Source of the DNA: Metabacillus dongyingensis
GTDB taxonomy: Bacteria > Bacillota > Bacilli > Bacillales > Bacillaceae
Assembly (NCBI RefSeq): GCF_019933155.2
Contig: NZ_CP082944.1
Span: 1,986,001-2,050,000 of the forward strand
Direction: 5' to 3'
Length of the DNA stretch: 64,000 nt
The notes under the pieces: generated by a model
Told to the model about the DNA's origin: nothing
Databases searched by the model: none
The model's input: only the letters and a program-made list of their open reading frames with translations
Part shown: piece by piece, positions 17,596-25,767 of the stretch
Numbering within the stretch: position 1 is the first letter of the stretch
Layout of the letters: each line of letters starts with the position of its first letter
Position numbers and translations under genes: made by a program

Positions 17596-18924
17596 TTGGC
17601 TGAACTCGATAGCGTCATACTTAGCCGGATGCTTACGACATTGACACTTGCCTTCCACATTATTTTTGCAACAATTGGAGTCGGAGTTCCTGTTTTAATA
17701 TCTATTGCAGAGTGGATGGGAATCAGGAAAAACGATCCGCACTATATCCTGCTGGCAAGACGCTGGACGAGGGGCTTTGTTGTGACAGTGGCAGTGGGTG
17801 TCGTTACAGGAACATGTATTGGATTGCAGTTATCTTTATTATGGCCTAGTTTCATGGAAATTGCCGGCCAGGTGATTGCCTTGCCGCTTTTTATGGAAAC
17901 ATTCGCTTTTTTCTTTGAGGCAATCTTTTTGGGGATTTATCTTTACACATGGGACAGGTTTAAAAAACCAATTTACCACTGGCTTATCTCCATTCCGATT
18001 ATGATAGGATCATCGATGTCTGCCGTGTTTATTACCACCGTCAATGCTTTCATGAATACTCCTCAGGGATTTACGCTGAAGGGCAGAACGATTACGGGCA
18101 TCGATCCGATTGCTGCAATGTTTAATCCTGCAGCACCTTCAAAAGTCTTTCATGTGCTGATGTCTTCCTATATGACTTCAGCCTTTGTGCTCGCTGCTAT
18201 AACTGCTTTTATGATCATTAAAGGAAGAAGAACAGACTATCACCGTAAAGCCTTGCAGGTGACAATGGTCTCGGCTCTTTTCTTTTCGCTTGGTACGGCT
18301 CTCGCTGGTGATCTCTCTGCAAAATTTTTGGCGGAGCATCAGCCTGAAAAGCTTGCAGCAGGGGAGTGGCATTTTGAAACAGAAGCCGGAGCTGATTTAA
18401 TTTTATACGGTACACTGAATGAAAAAGGGGAAATCACCAATGAAATAAGAGTTCCTAAAATGCTCAGTTTCTTATCATTCAGTGATTTTAATGCAGAAGT
18501 AACAGGATTAAATGAAATAGAAGAAGATTTAAGACCTCCTCTATGGATTCACTATATGTTTGATGTAATGGTCACTATTGGGATGTTCGGCCTGGGACTG
18601 TCTATGCTGTTTGTTTTATTTGGAAAAATAAAAAGGCTGAATGGTTTCCAATCAAGGCTTTTATGGCCGATTGTAGCTGCGGGACCTCTTTCCATGGTTG
18701 CAATCGAAGCAGGCTGGATTTTTGCCGAGGTAGGACGTCAGCCATGGATTCTCAGAGGTTATATGAAGGTTGCTGAAGGAGCAACGACATCTGATCATGT
18801 AGGGTTAATGTTTGTACTGTTTTTTGGCCTGTACACCTTGCTCGGAACACTTTGCATTATTGTGTTAAAACGAATGTTTAAAGAAAATCCGGCAGAAGCG
18901 GAGCTAGAGTACCGGTTTAAATAG
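17596..18924 (+). CDS. bd-type quinol oxidase subunit I (CydA/CioA/YthA-like)
   Basis: Heme-bearing subunit of a cytochrome bd-family terminal oxidase that reduces oxygen with membrane quinol. Seen: about nine membrane helices, the N-terminal SRMLTTLTLAFHIIFATIG with a heme-ligand His, KVFHVLMSSYM with a second His, and GWIFAEVGRQPW, the subunit I hallmark. 442 residues with a short Q loop between helices, closer to the CioA/YthA (cyanide-insensitive or bb') group than to E. coli CydA. TTG start with AAAGGAGA upstream. Subunit II follows after 15 bases; no cydCD genes are nearby. Confidence 0.85.
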   Translation: MAELDSVILSRMLTTLTLAFHIIFATIGVGVPVLISIAEWMGIRKNDPHYILLARRWTRGFVVTVAVGVVTGTCIGLQLSLLWPSFMEIAGQVIALPLFMETFAFFFEAIFLGIYLYTWDRFKKPIYHWLISIPIMIGSSMSAVFITTVNAFMNTPQGFTLKGRTITGIDPIAAMFNPAAPSKVFHVLMSSYMTSAFVLAAITAFMIIKGRRTDYHRKALQVTMVSALFFSLGTALAGDLSAKFLAEHQPEKLAAGEWHFETEAGADLILYGTLNEKGEITNEIRVPKMLSFLSFSDFNAEVTGLNEIEEDLRPPLWIHYMFDVMVTIGMFGLGLSMLFVLFGKIKRLNGFQSRLLWPIVAAGPLSMVAIEAGWIFAEVGRQPWILRGYMKVAEGATTSDHVGLMFVLFFGLYTLLGTLCIIVLKRMFKENPAEAELEYRFK

Positions 18925-18939
18925 GAGGGAGAAGTCTAA

Positions 18940-19953
18940 ATGGATATTCCAATCGTTGGAATGACGGTTCTGTGGGTTTTTCTTTACGGTTATTTAATTG
19001 TTGCTTCTATAGATTTTGGAGCTGGTTTCTTTGCTTTTTACGCCCAGCTGACAAAGCGGGATGATATCGTAAATAACTTAATCAGCCGTTATTTGTCGCC
19101 GGTGTGGGAAGTAACAAATGTCTTCTTCGTCTTCTTTTTTGTGGGGATCGTCGGTTTTTTTCCGCAAACAGCGTATTATTATGGTACAGCACTGCTGGTT
19201 CCAGGCAGCATAGCGCTGGTTTTAATCGCGATCCGCGGTTCCTTTTACGCATTTGGGAACTACGGGGCTAAAGACAGTCTTTTTTATACGTTTTTATATG
19301 GAGCCACAGGACTTTTAATTCCTGCGTCTCTGTCTACAGCTCTTTCAATATCAGAAGGCGGCTTTTTGGAAGAACGAAATGGCACTGTCGTATTTCTTGC
19401 TAATGAGTTATTTACAAGCTTTTATTCGTGGAGTGTGGTATTCCTTGCCATTGTATCCGTTTTGTTTATCAGTGCTTCTTTTTTAACCTACTATGCAGAT
19501 CGTGCGTCAGACAGCAAAGCTTTATCACTGCTTAGAAAGTTTGCTCTTTTTTGGGCGCCGCCTACAATCATTGCTAGCTTTCTTGTCTTTCTTTCCCTTC
19601 AGCAGCATAATCCCAGGCATTTTAATCAAGCGCTCGATCTTTGGTGGATGTTCGGATCCTCACTCTTGTTTTTTATGATATCCGTTTGGCTAATCTATAA
19701 AAGAAAGAATTTTGGAACGGCCTTTATTATGGTGATGCTGCAATTTTTCTTTGCCTTCTTTGGCTACGGGGCATCACATTTGCCTTACATTCTTGATCCG
19801 TTTGTTACTATTTATTCGGGATATACCAACGAAACGATGGGGATCACACTTGTCATCGTTTTTATAGCCGGGCTGCTGCTTTTGATTCCCTCACTTATTT
19901 TGCTTTTGCGCCTGTTTTTATTTGATGCGGAATATGTAAAGGGCAAGAAGTAA
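18940..19953 (+). CDS. bd-type quinol oxidase subunit II (CydB/CioB/YthB-like)
   Basis: Partner of the preceding subunit. 337 residues, eight to nine hydrophobic helices, N-terminal WVFLYGYLIVASIDFGAGFF, which is the conserved subunit II opening, and SPVWEVTNVFFVFFF with the Trp-Glu typical of CydB. ATG start with AGGAGGGAGAAG upstream. It forms a two-gene operon with subunit I. In B. subtilis ythAB lies elsewhere, so its place before ktrC is a local difference. Confidence 0.85.
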   Translation: MDIPIVGMTVLWVFLYGYLIVASIDFGAGFFAFYAQLTKRDDIVNNLISRYLSPVWEVTNVFFVFFFVGIVGFFPQTAYYYGTALLVPGSIALVLIAIRGSFYAFGNYGAKDSLFYTFLYGATGLLIPASLSTALSISEGGFLEERNGTVVFLANELFTSFYSWSVVFLAIVSVLFISASFLTYYADRASDSKALSLLRKFALFWAPPTIIASFLVFLSLQQHNPRHFNQALDLWWMFGSSLLFFMISVWLIYKRKNFGTAFIMVMLQFFFAFFGYGASHLPYILDPFVTIYSGYTNETMGITLVIVFIAGLLLLIPSLILLLRLFLFDAEYVKGKK

Positions 19954-20029
19954 AGCTTTAATTTATTTTAATAATGAATAAAGTTATGATAAACTTTGTT
20001 TATAGTATGATGGCTGGAGGAACGTACAT

Positions 20030-20692
20030 ATGAAAAAGGATTTTGCAGTTATTGGACTTGGGCGTTTTGGAGGCAGTATTTGCCGCGAGCTGAGCGAAGA
20101 GGGCATGGAAGTAATGGCCATCGATATGGATGAAGATAAAGTGAATGAGTATGCCAATATTGCTTCCCATGCTGTTGTCGGAGATTCAACGGATGAAGCC
20201 GTTTTAAAAAGCCTGGGCATCCGCAACTTCGATCACGTCATCGTGGCGATTGGCGATAATATTCAGTCAAGTATTTTAACAACATTGATGCTGAAAGAGC
20301 TAGGCGTAAAATTTATTACTGTAAAAGCGCAAAACGATTATCATGAGAAAATTTTAAGGAAAATTGGAGCTGATCAAATCGTTCATCCAGAGAGAGATAT
20401 GGGCCGAAGAATTGCTCATAATCTGATCTCCAATAACGTTCTTGATTACCTTGAACTTTCCGATGAACACAGTATTGTAGAGATTGTCGTAAATAATAAA
20501 CTGTCAGGAAATACATTAATCGACCTTGATATTCGTGCTAAATACGGAATTAACATAGTTGCTATAAAAAGAGGCAAAGAAATATTTGTGACACCACAGG
20601 CAGATGAAGTGATTCAAAAAGATGATATTTTAATTGTTATTGGTGCAGATACAGATATCGACAGATTTGAAAAAAGGGTTTTAGAAGCTTAA
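20030..20692 (+). CDS. ktrC: KtrC potassium-uptake regulatory (RCK) subunit
   Basis: Cytosolic ring protein that gates the KtrD potassium channel; Ktr subunits bind ATP/ADP and c-di-AMP. Seen: RCK_N Rossmann motif IGLGRFGGSICREL (residues 8-21) with the ligand-binding acidic residue in VMAIDMDEDKV, HVIVAIGDN, and an RCK_C/TrkA_C domain (about 135-220, LDIRAKYGINIVAIKRG). 220 residues, full length. No ydaO-type riboswitch fits in the 76-base upstream gap. The channel gene ktrD is not in this window. ATG start with GGAGGAACG upstream. Confidence 0.9.
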   Translation: MKKDFAVIGLGRFGGSICRELSEEGMEVMAIDMDEDKVNEYANIASHAVVGDSTDEAVLKSLGIRNFDHVIVAIGDNIQSSILTTLMLKELGVKFITVKAQNDYHEKILRKIGADQIVHPERDMGRRIAHNLISNNVLDYLELSDEHSIVEIVVNNKLSGNTLIDLDIRAKYGINIVAIKRGKEIFVTPQADEVIQKDDILIVIGADTDIDRFEKRVLEA

Positions 20693-20698
20693 TCGGAA

Positions 20699-20724
20699 AA
20701 GGACACTTGAAAGTGTCTTTTTTT
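20699..20724 (+). terminator. Intrinsic terminator after ktrC
   Basis: AAGGACACTT/AAGTGTCTTT stem with a three-base loop and T7. Confidence 0.85.
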
Positions 20725-20763
20725 GTTTTTTGCAATAGAACGTTTGTTCTTTGTGGATTGTGG

Positions 20764-20769
20764 TATAAT
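20764..20769 (+). promoter_or_regulatory. Extended -10 promoter of the toxin mRNA
   Basis: TGGTATAAT, a consensus extended -10 with no clear -35, about 90 bases before the toxin start. Predicts a structured leader typical of type I toxin mRNAs. Confidence 0.5.
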
Positions 20770-20857
20770 GGAAGATGTATACATTCGTGAACATATGGGT
20801 GGTCGGCTAGCCCCTGTCTCTTTTCTTTGTGAAGCAAGGAAAGGGGGTGATGCCCGG

Positions 20858-20941
20858 GTGACAGTATATGAGAGCTTAACATTTGCCATTTCATTTGCTA
20901 CGCTTATCATTGCCGTTCTGTCGTTTGACCAGAAAAAATAG
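20858..20941 (+). CDS. Holin-like small membrane toxin (type I TA candidate)
   Basis: 27-residue peptide: a short polar start (VTVYESL), one hydrophobic helix (TFAISFATLIIAVL) and a charged end (SFDQKK). This layout is the putative holin-like toxin family common in Firmicutes, related in form to TxpA/BsrG. GTG start, with AAGGGGGTGAT upstream. A longer in-frame ORF begins at 20723, but its first 45 residues lack family features and overlap the ktrC terminator. A converging antisense transcript is predicted on the other strand. Confidence 0.65.
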   Translation: MTVYESLTFAISFATLIIAVLSFDQKK

Positions 20942-20982
20942 ACCTCCCAGCTTTGTCGATTGCGGGTGAGGTCTATTTTTTA
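20934..20982. terminator. Two-way terminator at the toxin stop
   Basis: AAATAGACCTC/GAGGTCTATTT stem with T runs on both strands. It starts within the last toxin codons and could end both the toxin mRNA and the antisense RNA. Confidence 0.75.
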
Positions 20983-20992
20983 ATTGATTGAG

Positions 20993-21066
20993 AAAAATGG
21001 CCGACCCCGAGCGTGGGACCGAATGTATGCATGGCCGTAAGTGTTGCTGCACTTGCGGTCATTTTT
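20993..21066. terminator. Long hairpin downstream of the toxin
   Basis: AAAATGGCCG/CGGTCATTTT outer stem (one G-T pair) around about 50 bases, with T-rich flanks. It could be the second terminator of the toxin mRNA and the 5' structural element of the antisense RNA. Confidence 0.5.
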
Positions 21067-21131
21067 ATGTTATTCAACTTTATGGCTATCATACCACAGA
21101 ATAAAAAATTATTAAACGGAAACAAAAAACG

Positions 21132-21160
21132 TTGACTGCAGGTTTATTTACTATTACTAT
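21132..21160 (+). promoter_or_regulatory. Promoter of the riboswitch-adeC transcript
   Basis: TTGACT and TACTAT with a 17-base spacer, 26 bases before the riboswitch aptamer. Confidence 0.7.
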
Positions 21161-21185
21161 ATGTTACTAAATACTTATATTCAAG

Positions 21186-21257
21186 AACTCGTATAATATT
21201 GGAGATATGGTCCAAAAAGTTTCTACCGAACTGCCGTAAAAAGTTTGACTACGAGGA
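21186..21257 (+). promoter_or_regulatory. Purine riboswitch aptamer, guanine-type (C74)
   Basis: P1 CTCGTA/TACGAG, conserved TATAAT junction, P2 TTGGA/TCCAA with loop GATATGG, junction GTTTCTACC, P3 with loop GCCGTAA, and the closing GACTACGAG. The specificity base before TACG is C (21249), so guanine/hypoxanthine rather than adenine is the expected ligand. A strong terminator follows, so this should be an OFF switch for adenine deaminase. Confidence 0.9.
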
Positions 21258-21263
21258 ATGAAT

Positions 21264-21295
21264 AATAAAGGCATGATTCAATTGCCTTTATTTAT
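21264..21295 (+). terminator. Riboswitch expression-platform terminator
   Basis: AATAAAGGCA/TGCCTTTATT stem followed by TTATCT, seven bases after P1 of the aptamer. Confidence 0.8.
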
Positions 21296-21328
21296 CTCAC
21301 TCCTCCATAACAGCGAGGGGTTTTTTTT

Positions 21329-23056
21329 ATGAAAAAAGAAGAAATTATTCAATCAATAGAAGCAAGTACAAAAAGAAAAAAAGCCGATATCGTTTTTAAA
21401 AATGCTCAGATTGTCGATGTGTTTAATTCGGAGATTATAAGCGGCGACGTAGCCGTCACAAATGGAAGAATTGTAGGTATAGGCGATTATGAAGGCAATG
21501 AGGAAATTGATATAAGCGGGAAGTATCTTTGCCCCGGATTAATTGATGGTCATGTTCATATTGAATCGTCAATGGTACCGCCGCATGAATTTGCCAAAGT
21601 GGTGCTTCCTCATGGTGTAACAACTGTCATTGCAGATCCTCACGAAATTGCGAATGTTTCTGGGGTGAAAGGAATTCAATATATGCTGGACAGCTCAGAA
21701 GGAATTTTGCTTGATGTATTTGTCATGCTGCCGTCCAGTGTGCCTGCTACAAGCTTTGAACATGCAGGTGCAAGGCTGGAAGCTGTTGATTTAGAACCGC
21801 TTTTTGACCATGAACGAGTAATCGGGCTTGCAGAAGTCATGGATTATGTTGCTGTTCAAACAGCTTCTGACAGCATGCTGAATAAACTTGAAATGACTGC
21901 AAGGCACTCGCGCCTGATTGATGGACATATGGCGGGCCTTCCTGCTGATTTAATCAATGTCTACCGCTCTGCGGGGATTATGACAGATCATGAAGTGACG
22001 AATGCGGCAGAGGCAAAGGAGAGAGTGCAGCGGGGAATGTATGTGTTAATCAGACAAGGCTCTGTGGCAAAGGATCTTCCGAATGTAATAGAAGCTGTCA
22101 ATGAACGCAATTCCAGACGATTTTTATTCTGCACGGATGATAAGCATTTGGATGATTTAGCAGCAGAAGGCAGCATCGATCATAATATTAGACTTGCTGT
22201 GCAGTATGGAGTTGATCCTATTACAGCCATACAAATGGCTACTTTAAATGCGGCAGAATGCTATGAGCTTAAAAATAAAGGGGCAGTGGCGCCCGGGTAT
22301 GAAGCCGACCTGCTGATTCTAAACAGTCTCAGCGATTTTCAGATTGAGCAAGTTTATAAAGCAGGGAAATTAGCAGCACTTGAGGGTGGGGTAAAGACGG
22401 ATGATCAGAGAACAGTGAAAACACCTTCTGCATTATTAAATACAGTTCATCTGCATGATTTGCAGCTTTCAGATCTTAAACTCGCTATATCGAACGATCA
22501 GCCTGTACCGATTATTGAAATCATTCCAAATCAGCTTGTTACAAGAAAATTATACGAACAAACAAGTGTCAGCGATGGTATTTTCCATCCTACCACTGAG
22601 CTTGATCATTTAAAGCTAATAATGGCTGAACGTCATAAGAATACAGGATTAGTCGGAAAAGGAATTGTAAAGGGCTTTCAGCTGAAAAGAGGGGCAATCG
22701 CAACTTCGATTTCGCACGATTCACATAACCTTATTGCTGCCGGTACGAATGATTCAGACTTGCTGCTTGCCGTCAAAGCACTGAAAACCAATCAAGGAGG
22801 CTTAGCCGTTGTACAGGATGGAAACATTCTCGCACAGCTACCGCTCTCAATCTCGGGTTTAATATCTGATCAGCCTTATGAAGAAGTGCTGCACGGCCTA
22901 AAATCGATACATGAAGCATTAGAAAAGGTAGGTCTGCCTGACACCTTTAATCCATTCTTAACGTTATCTTTTCTTGGACTTCCTGTCATTCCGGAATTAA
23001 AAATAACTTGTCAGGGAATCTTTGATGTCCATTCTTTTAAACATTTAGTGTATTAA
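21329..23056 (+). CDS. adeC: Adenine deaminase
   Basis: Converts adenine to hypoxanthine and ammonia; salvage enzyme of the amidohydrolase superfamily. Seen: beta-sandwich start KADIVFKNAQIVDVF, metal motif GLIDGHVHIESSM (about residues 71-83), HGVTTVIADPHEIANV, a central DGHMAGL and FCTDDKHLDD carrying metal/catalytic acids, then the C-terminal domain with ISHDSHNLIAAGTND. 575 residues, normal for the family. ATG start nine bases after GAGGGG. Preceded by a guanine-type riboswitch, which fits product feedback by hypoxanthine. Position between ktrC and rnjA as in B. subtilis. Confidence 0.93.
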   Translation: MKKEEIIQSIEASTKRKKADIVFKNAQIVDVFNSEIISGDVAVTNGRIVGIGDYEGNEEIDISGKYLCPGLIDGHVHIESSMVPPHEFAKVVLPHGVTTVIADPHEIANVSGVKGIQYMLDSSEGILLDVFVMLPSSVPATSFEHAGARLEAVDLEPLFDHERVIGLAEVMDYVAVQTASDSMLNKLEMTARHSRLIDGHMAGLPADLINVYRSAGIMTDHEVTNAAEAKERVQRGMYVLIRQGSVAKDLPNVIEAVNERNSRRFLFCTDDKHLDDLAAEGSIDHNIRLAVQYGVDPITAIQMATLNAAECYELKNKGAVAPGYEADLLILNSLSDFQIEQVYKAGKLAALEGGVKTDDQRTVKTPSALLNTVHLHDLQLSDLKLAISNDQPVPIIEIIPNQLVTRKLYEQTSVSDGIFHPTTELDHLKLIMAERHKNTGLVGKGIVKGFQLKRGAIATSISHDSHNLIAAGTNDSDLLLAVKALKTNQGGLAVVQDGNILAQLPLSISGLISDQPYEEVLHGLKSIHEALEKVGLPDTFNPFLTLSFLGLPVIPELKITCQGIFDVHSFKHLVY

Positions 23057-23062
23057 CCACAA

Positions 23063-23096
23063 ACAACCGGTCTCGCAGTGAGACCGGTTGTTTAAA
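23063..23096 (+). terminator. Intrinsic terminator after adeC
   Basis: Near-perfect AAACAACCGGTCTC/GAGACCGGTTGTTT stem. Confidence 0.88.
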
Positions 23097-23135
23097 TTTA
23101 TGTATGATCGCCAGGGAGCTTTGTGCGAATAAATA

Positions 23136-23285
23136 TTATTGCTCTAATGTATATTGCTTCATTTGCTTGCAGTCTAATTGAAGGATAGTCACTACTTTTT
23201 TTGTGGCAGGGCTGATCAGATCTGCTTTAACTCCTTTATCCTTTAGACGCTGTACGAATTTTTCAAGAGAGGACGGCTTTTTCAT
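23136..23285 (-). CDS. 49-aa basic hypothetical protein
   Basis: Reverse ORF starting MKKPSSLEKFVQRLKDKGVK, with a GAAAGGTAGTG ribosome site about eight bases before ATG. The product has many Lys residues, a single Cys and no membrane helix; the order helix, short strand (KKVVTILQLD), helix suggests a small folded domain. No family recognised. It lies alone between adeC and rnjA, on the rnjA strand but separated from it by a terminator. The rest of this gap holds only the adeC and rnjA terminators. Confidence 0.5.
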   Translation of the reverse strand: MKKPSSLEKFVQRLKDKGVKADLISPATKKVVTILQLDCKQMKQYTLEQ

Positions 23286-23404
23286 GGTTAGGCACTACCT
23301 TTCTTTCGACTTAAAATTTGACTGAACGGTCAGTGCAGTTTATTATACAGCATATTTTCTGATTCTACAATATGATGGAGCGCACATAAAGACAGTTCTT
23401 CTAA

Positions 23405-23437
23405 TAGAAAAAAGCTGCCGGATTTCCGGCAGCTTTG
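23405..23437 (-). terminator. Terminator after rnjA
   Basis: AAAGCTGCCGG/CCGGCAGCTTT stem, T-run on the reverse strand, five bases past the rnjA stop. Confidence 0.88.
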
Positions 23438-23441
23438 CAGA

Positions 23442-25109
23442 TTAAACCTCCATAATGATAGGTAAAATCATTGGGCGGCGTTTTGTTTTTTCGTATAGGA
23501 ATGGTGCAAGAGTATCTGTAATTTCATTTTTAATTTCAGACCACTGGCTTGTGCGGCGCTCCATCACTTTATTTAAATGCTTGGTAATCAGAACTTGAGC
23601 ATCATTAATAAGATCACCTGATTCTCTCATGTAGACGAATCCGCGTGAGATGATGTCAGGACCGGCAGAAATTTTAAATTCCTTCATATTAATGCTGACA
23701 ACGACAATAACTAATCCTTCTTCCGAAAGAATGCGGCGGTCACGAAGTACGATGTTTCCGATATCGCCAATTCCGCTCCCGTCAATATAGACAGAACCAG
23801 AAGGAATTTTGCCTGCTACAGATACTTCGCGGTCACTGAGGGCCAGAACTTCCCCATTATCCATGATAAAGCAGTTTTCTTCCGCAACACCACAGTCCTT
23901 GGCAAGTCTTGAATGCATAATCTGCATGCGGTACTCACCATGAATTGGCATGAAGTATTCTGGCTTCATTAGACGAAGCATCAGCTTTTGCTCTTCCTGG
24001 CCGCCATGGCCGGACGTATGAACATCGCTTAAAGAACCATGAATGACTTCTGCGCCTGCACGGTAAAGCTGGTTGATTGTTCTGCTTACGCTGATTGTGT
24101 TTCCAGGAATCGGCGAAGAAGAAAATACAACCGTATCTCCAGGAATGATTTGAATTTGACGGTGTGTGCCATTTGCAATTCGAGATAGAGCTGCCATAGG
24201 CTCACCCTGGCTTCCAGTACATAAAATAGTCACTTTATTAGCAGGCAGGCGGTTAATTTCATGCGGTTCAACAAAAGTTTCTTTCGGACATTGAATGTAT
24301 CCAAGATCTTGTCCGATTGCAATCGCTGATTCCATACTGCGGCCAAATACAGCTATTTTACGGTTATGCTGAACAGCTGCTTCTACGACTTGCTGAAGTC
24401 TGTGAATGTTTGATGCAAAAGTTGCGAAGATGACACGTCCATCAACTTTCCGGAAGATCTCCTGAATGCTCTCGCCGACACGGCGCTCAGACATCGTAAA
24501 GTGAGGAATTTCACTGTTTGTGCTGTCTGAAAGCAGACATAAAACGCCTTCTTTTCCGATTTCAGCCATTTTTGTCAAGTTTGCAGGTTCGCCGACAGGT
24601 GTAAAATCAAACTTGAAATCTCCAGTATGTACGATATTTCCTGGGGGTGTCTTTACAACGATTCCGTACGAATCCGGGATGCTGTGTGTAGTTCTGAAGA
24701 AGGTAACAGACGTCTTTCTGAATTTAATGATGTCATCTTCTTTAATTTCATATAATTTAGCCTGACGCAATAAACCATGCTCTTCAAGTTTGTTGCGGAT
24801 TAAGCCGAGTGCAAGCTTGCCTCCGTAAATTGGCACATTTACTTGCTTCAGAAGATAAGGAATCCCGCCGATATGGTCTTCATGGCCATGTGTAATGAAA
24901 AGACCTTTAATCTTATCTTCATTCTTGACTAAATACGTGTAATCCGGAATCACGTAGTCAATTCCAAGCAATTCCTCTTCAGGGAATTTAATGCCGGCAT
25001 CTATCATAATTATTTCATCCTGGAATTGGACACCGTACGTGTTCTTGCCGATTTCTCCGAGTCCACCAAGTGCGAATACCGCAACTTGATCATTTTTAAC
25101 AAATTTCAT
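23442..25109 (-). CDS. rnjA: Ribonuclease J1
   Basis: 5'-3' exo- and endoribonuclease central to mRNA decay and rRNA maturation in Firmicutes. Seen: metallo-beta-lactamase motif [10 protein letters not shown] (about residues 72-81), HTGDFKFD, the beta-CASP insert with ASNIHRLQQ and [20 protein letters not shown] and a C-terminal domain ending IIMEV. 555 residues from the ATG that matches B. subtilis [12 protein letters not shown] lies eleven bases upstream. rpoY ends five bases before, so the two form one operon, as in B. subtilis. Confidence 0.96.
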   Translation of the reverse strand: MKFVKNDQVAVFALGGLGEIGKNTYGVQFQDEIIMIDAGIKFPEEELLGIDYVIPDYTYLVKNEDKIKGLFITHGHEDHIGGIPYLLKQVNVPIYGGKLALGLIRNKLEEHGLLRQAKLYEIKEDDIIKFRKTSVTFFRTTHSIPDSYGIVVKTPPGNIVHTGDFKFDFTPVGEPANLTKMAEIGKEGVLCLLSDSTNSEIPHFTMSERRVGESIQEIFRKVDGRVIFATFASNIHRLQQVVEAAVQHNRKIAVFGRSMESAIAIGQDLGYIQCPKETFVEPHEINRLPANKVTILCTGSQGEPMAALSRIANGTHRQIQIIPGDTVVFSSSPIPGNTISVSRTINQLYRAGAEVIHGSLSDVHTSGHGGQEEQKLMLRLMKPEYFMPIHGEYRMQIMHSRLAKDCGVAEENCFIMDNGEVLALSDREVSVAGKIPSGSVYIDGSGIGDIGNIVLRDRRILSEEGLVIVVVSINMKEFKISAGPDIISRGFVYMRESGDLINDAQVLITKHLNKVMERRTSQWSEIKNEITDTLAPFLYEKTKRRPMILPIIMEV

Positions 25110-25114
25110 AAAAA

Positions 25115-25324
25115 TCAAATCTCCAATACTTTAAAGTTTTCGTTTTGTTTTTCATATTCAAGAAAAGCGCCTTCTACCGATTGAATAAATTCAATGTTAT
25201 AAAAGCGGTCTTTTAGTTTATTTCTTGCGTCACCTTCTGTTTTAGCTTCAACAAAAAGTGTTTTTGTTTTTTCGCGGACAGGAACCTGATTTAATTTCTC
25301 CTGATAATAAACTTTATATAGCAT
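25115..25324 (-). CDS. rpoY: RNA polymerase epsilon subunit
   Basis: Small accessory subunit of Firmicute RNA polymerase (YkzG), located on the enzyme's outer face. 69 residues from the ATG ([20 protein letters not shown]), with the conserved [16 protein letters not shown] near the end. AAGGAGA lies eleven bases upstream; an in-frame TTG two codons earlier is closer to the site and also possible. Co-transcribed with rnjA. Confidence 0.93.
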   Translation of the reverse strand: MLYKVYYQEKLNQVPVREKTKTLFVEAKTEGDARNKLKDRFYNIEFIQSVEGAFLEYEKQNENFKVLEI

Positions 25325-25428
25325 TGCCAAATCTCTCCTTAACTGCCGTATGTTAGACTAACTTGTTCTATTATATGCGATAATCGTCCCTAAGCCAACC
25401 CTCATGAGCACTAGGCCCGTTTCAATTA

Positions 25429-25463
25429 GAAAAAAAACCCTCTATAACTAGAAAGGGTTTTTG
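25429..25463 (-). terminator. Terminator after the 23-aa peptide gene
   Basis: AAAAACCCTTTCTA/TAGAGGGTTTTT-type stem and T8 on the reverse strand, directly after the peptide stop codon. Confidence 0.8.
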
Positions 25464-25535
25464 TTAAGCCATTGTTTTTCTGCCAAGTATACTATTCCAT
25501 TGAGATCTTAATCTGCGTCGCAATCTTTTCATCAT
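25464..25535 (-). CDS. 23-aa arginine-rich peptide with its own signals
   Basis: ATG ATG start eight bases after AAGGAGTGAG; the product begins MMKRLRRRLRSQWNSIL and is strongly basic (eight Arg/Lys in 23 residues). A terminator starts at its stop codon, and a plausible promoter (GTTAAC, 16 bases, TATACT on the reverse strand near 25630-25600) precedes it. The complete promoter, ribosome site, ORF and terminator set in 200 bases argues for a real gene. Function unknown. The remainder of the rpoY-ykrA gap holds promoters only. Confidence 0.45.
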   Translation of the reverse strand: MMKRLRRRLRSQWNSILGRKTMA

Positions 25536-25767
25536 TTCTGTCTCACTCCTTATCTTGTCCAATTCGATGTGTGCCGAGCCTTCGTGAATCTGCCAGACTT
25601 AGTATATGTGATATAGAGCAAAGTTAACATGGGTATTTGTGGAAAATGATTGTGTTTAATGATTAAATAAGAAGAGATTAAGCGATTTCGGTTGAGAAGC
25701 TAAATTTTTTCCTTTATTATGGGTCTAGATATGGTTGATTAATTCAGGACAGGTTAGGAGACGTTTT

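Larger units (their letters stand above)
20934..21081 (-). ncRNA. Candidate antisense antitoxin RNA
   Basis: Reverse-strand extended -10 TGGTATGAT (at 21096-21088) with TTTAAT about 17 bases upstream would start an RNA near 21081. It would run leftward through a second long hairpin and end at the two-way terminator by the toxin stop, about 145 bases long. It overlaps the 3' end of the toxin mRNA, as in txpA/RatA-type modules. Predicted from promoter, terminator and layout only. Confidence 0.45.

Noticed and set aside
20723..20857. N-terminal extension of the toxin ORF to 72 residues
   Set aside because: The extension overlaps the ktrC terminator and the toxin promoter; the GTG with a strong ribosome site gives the family-length peptide.
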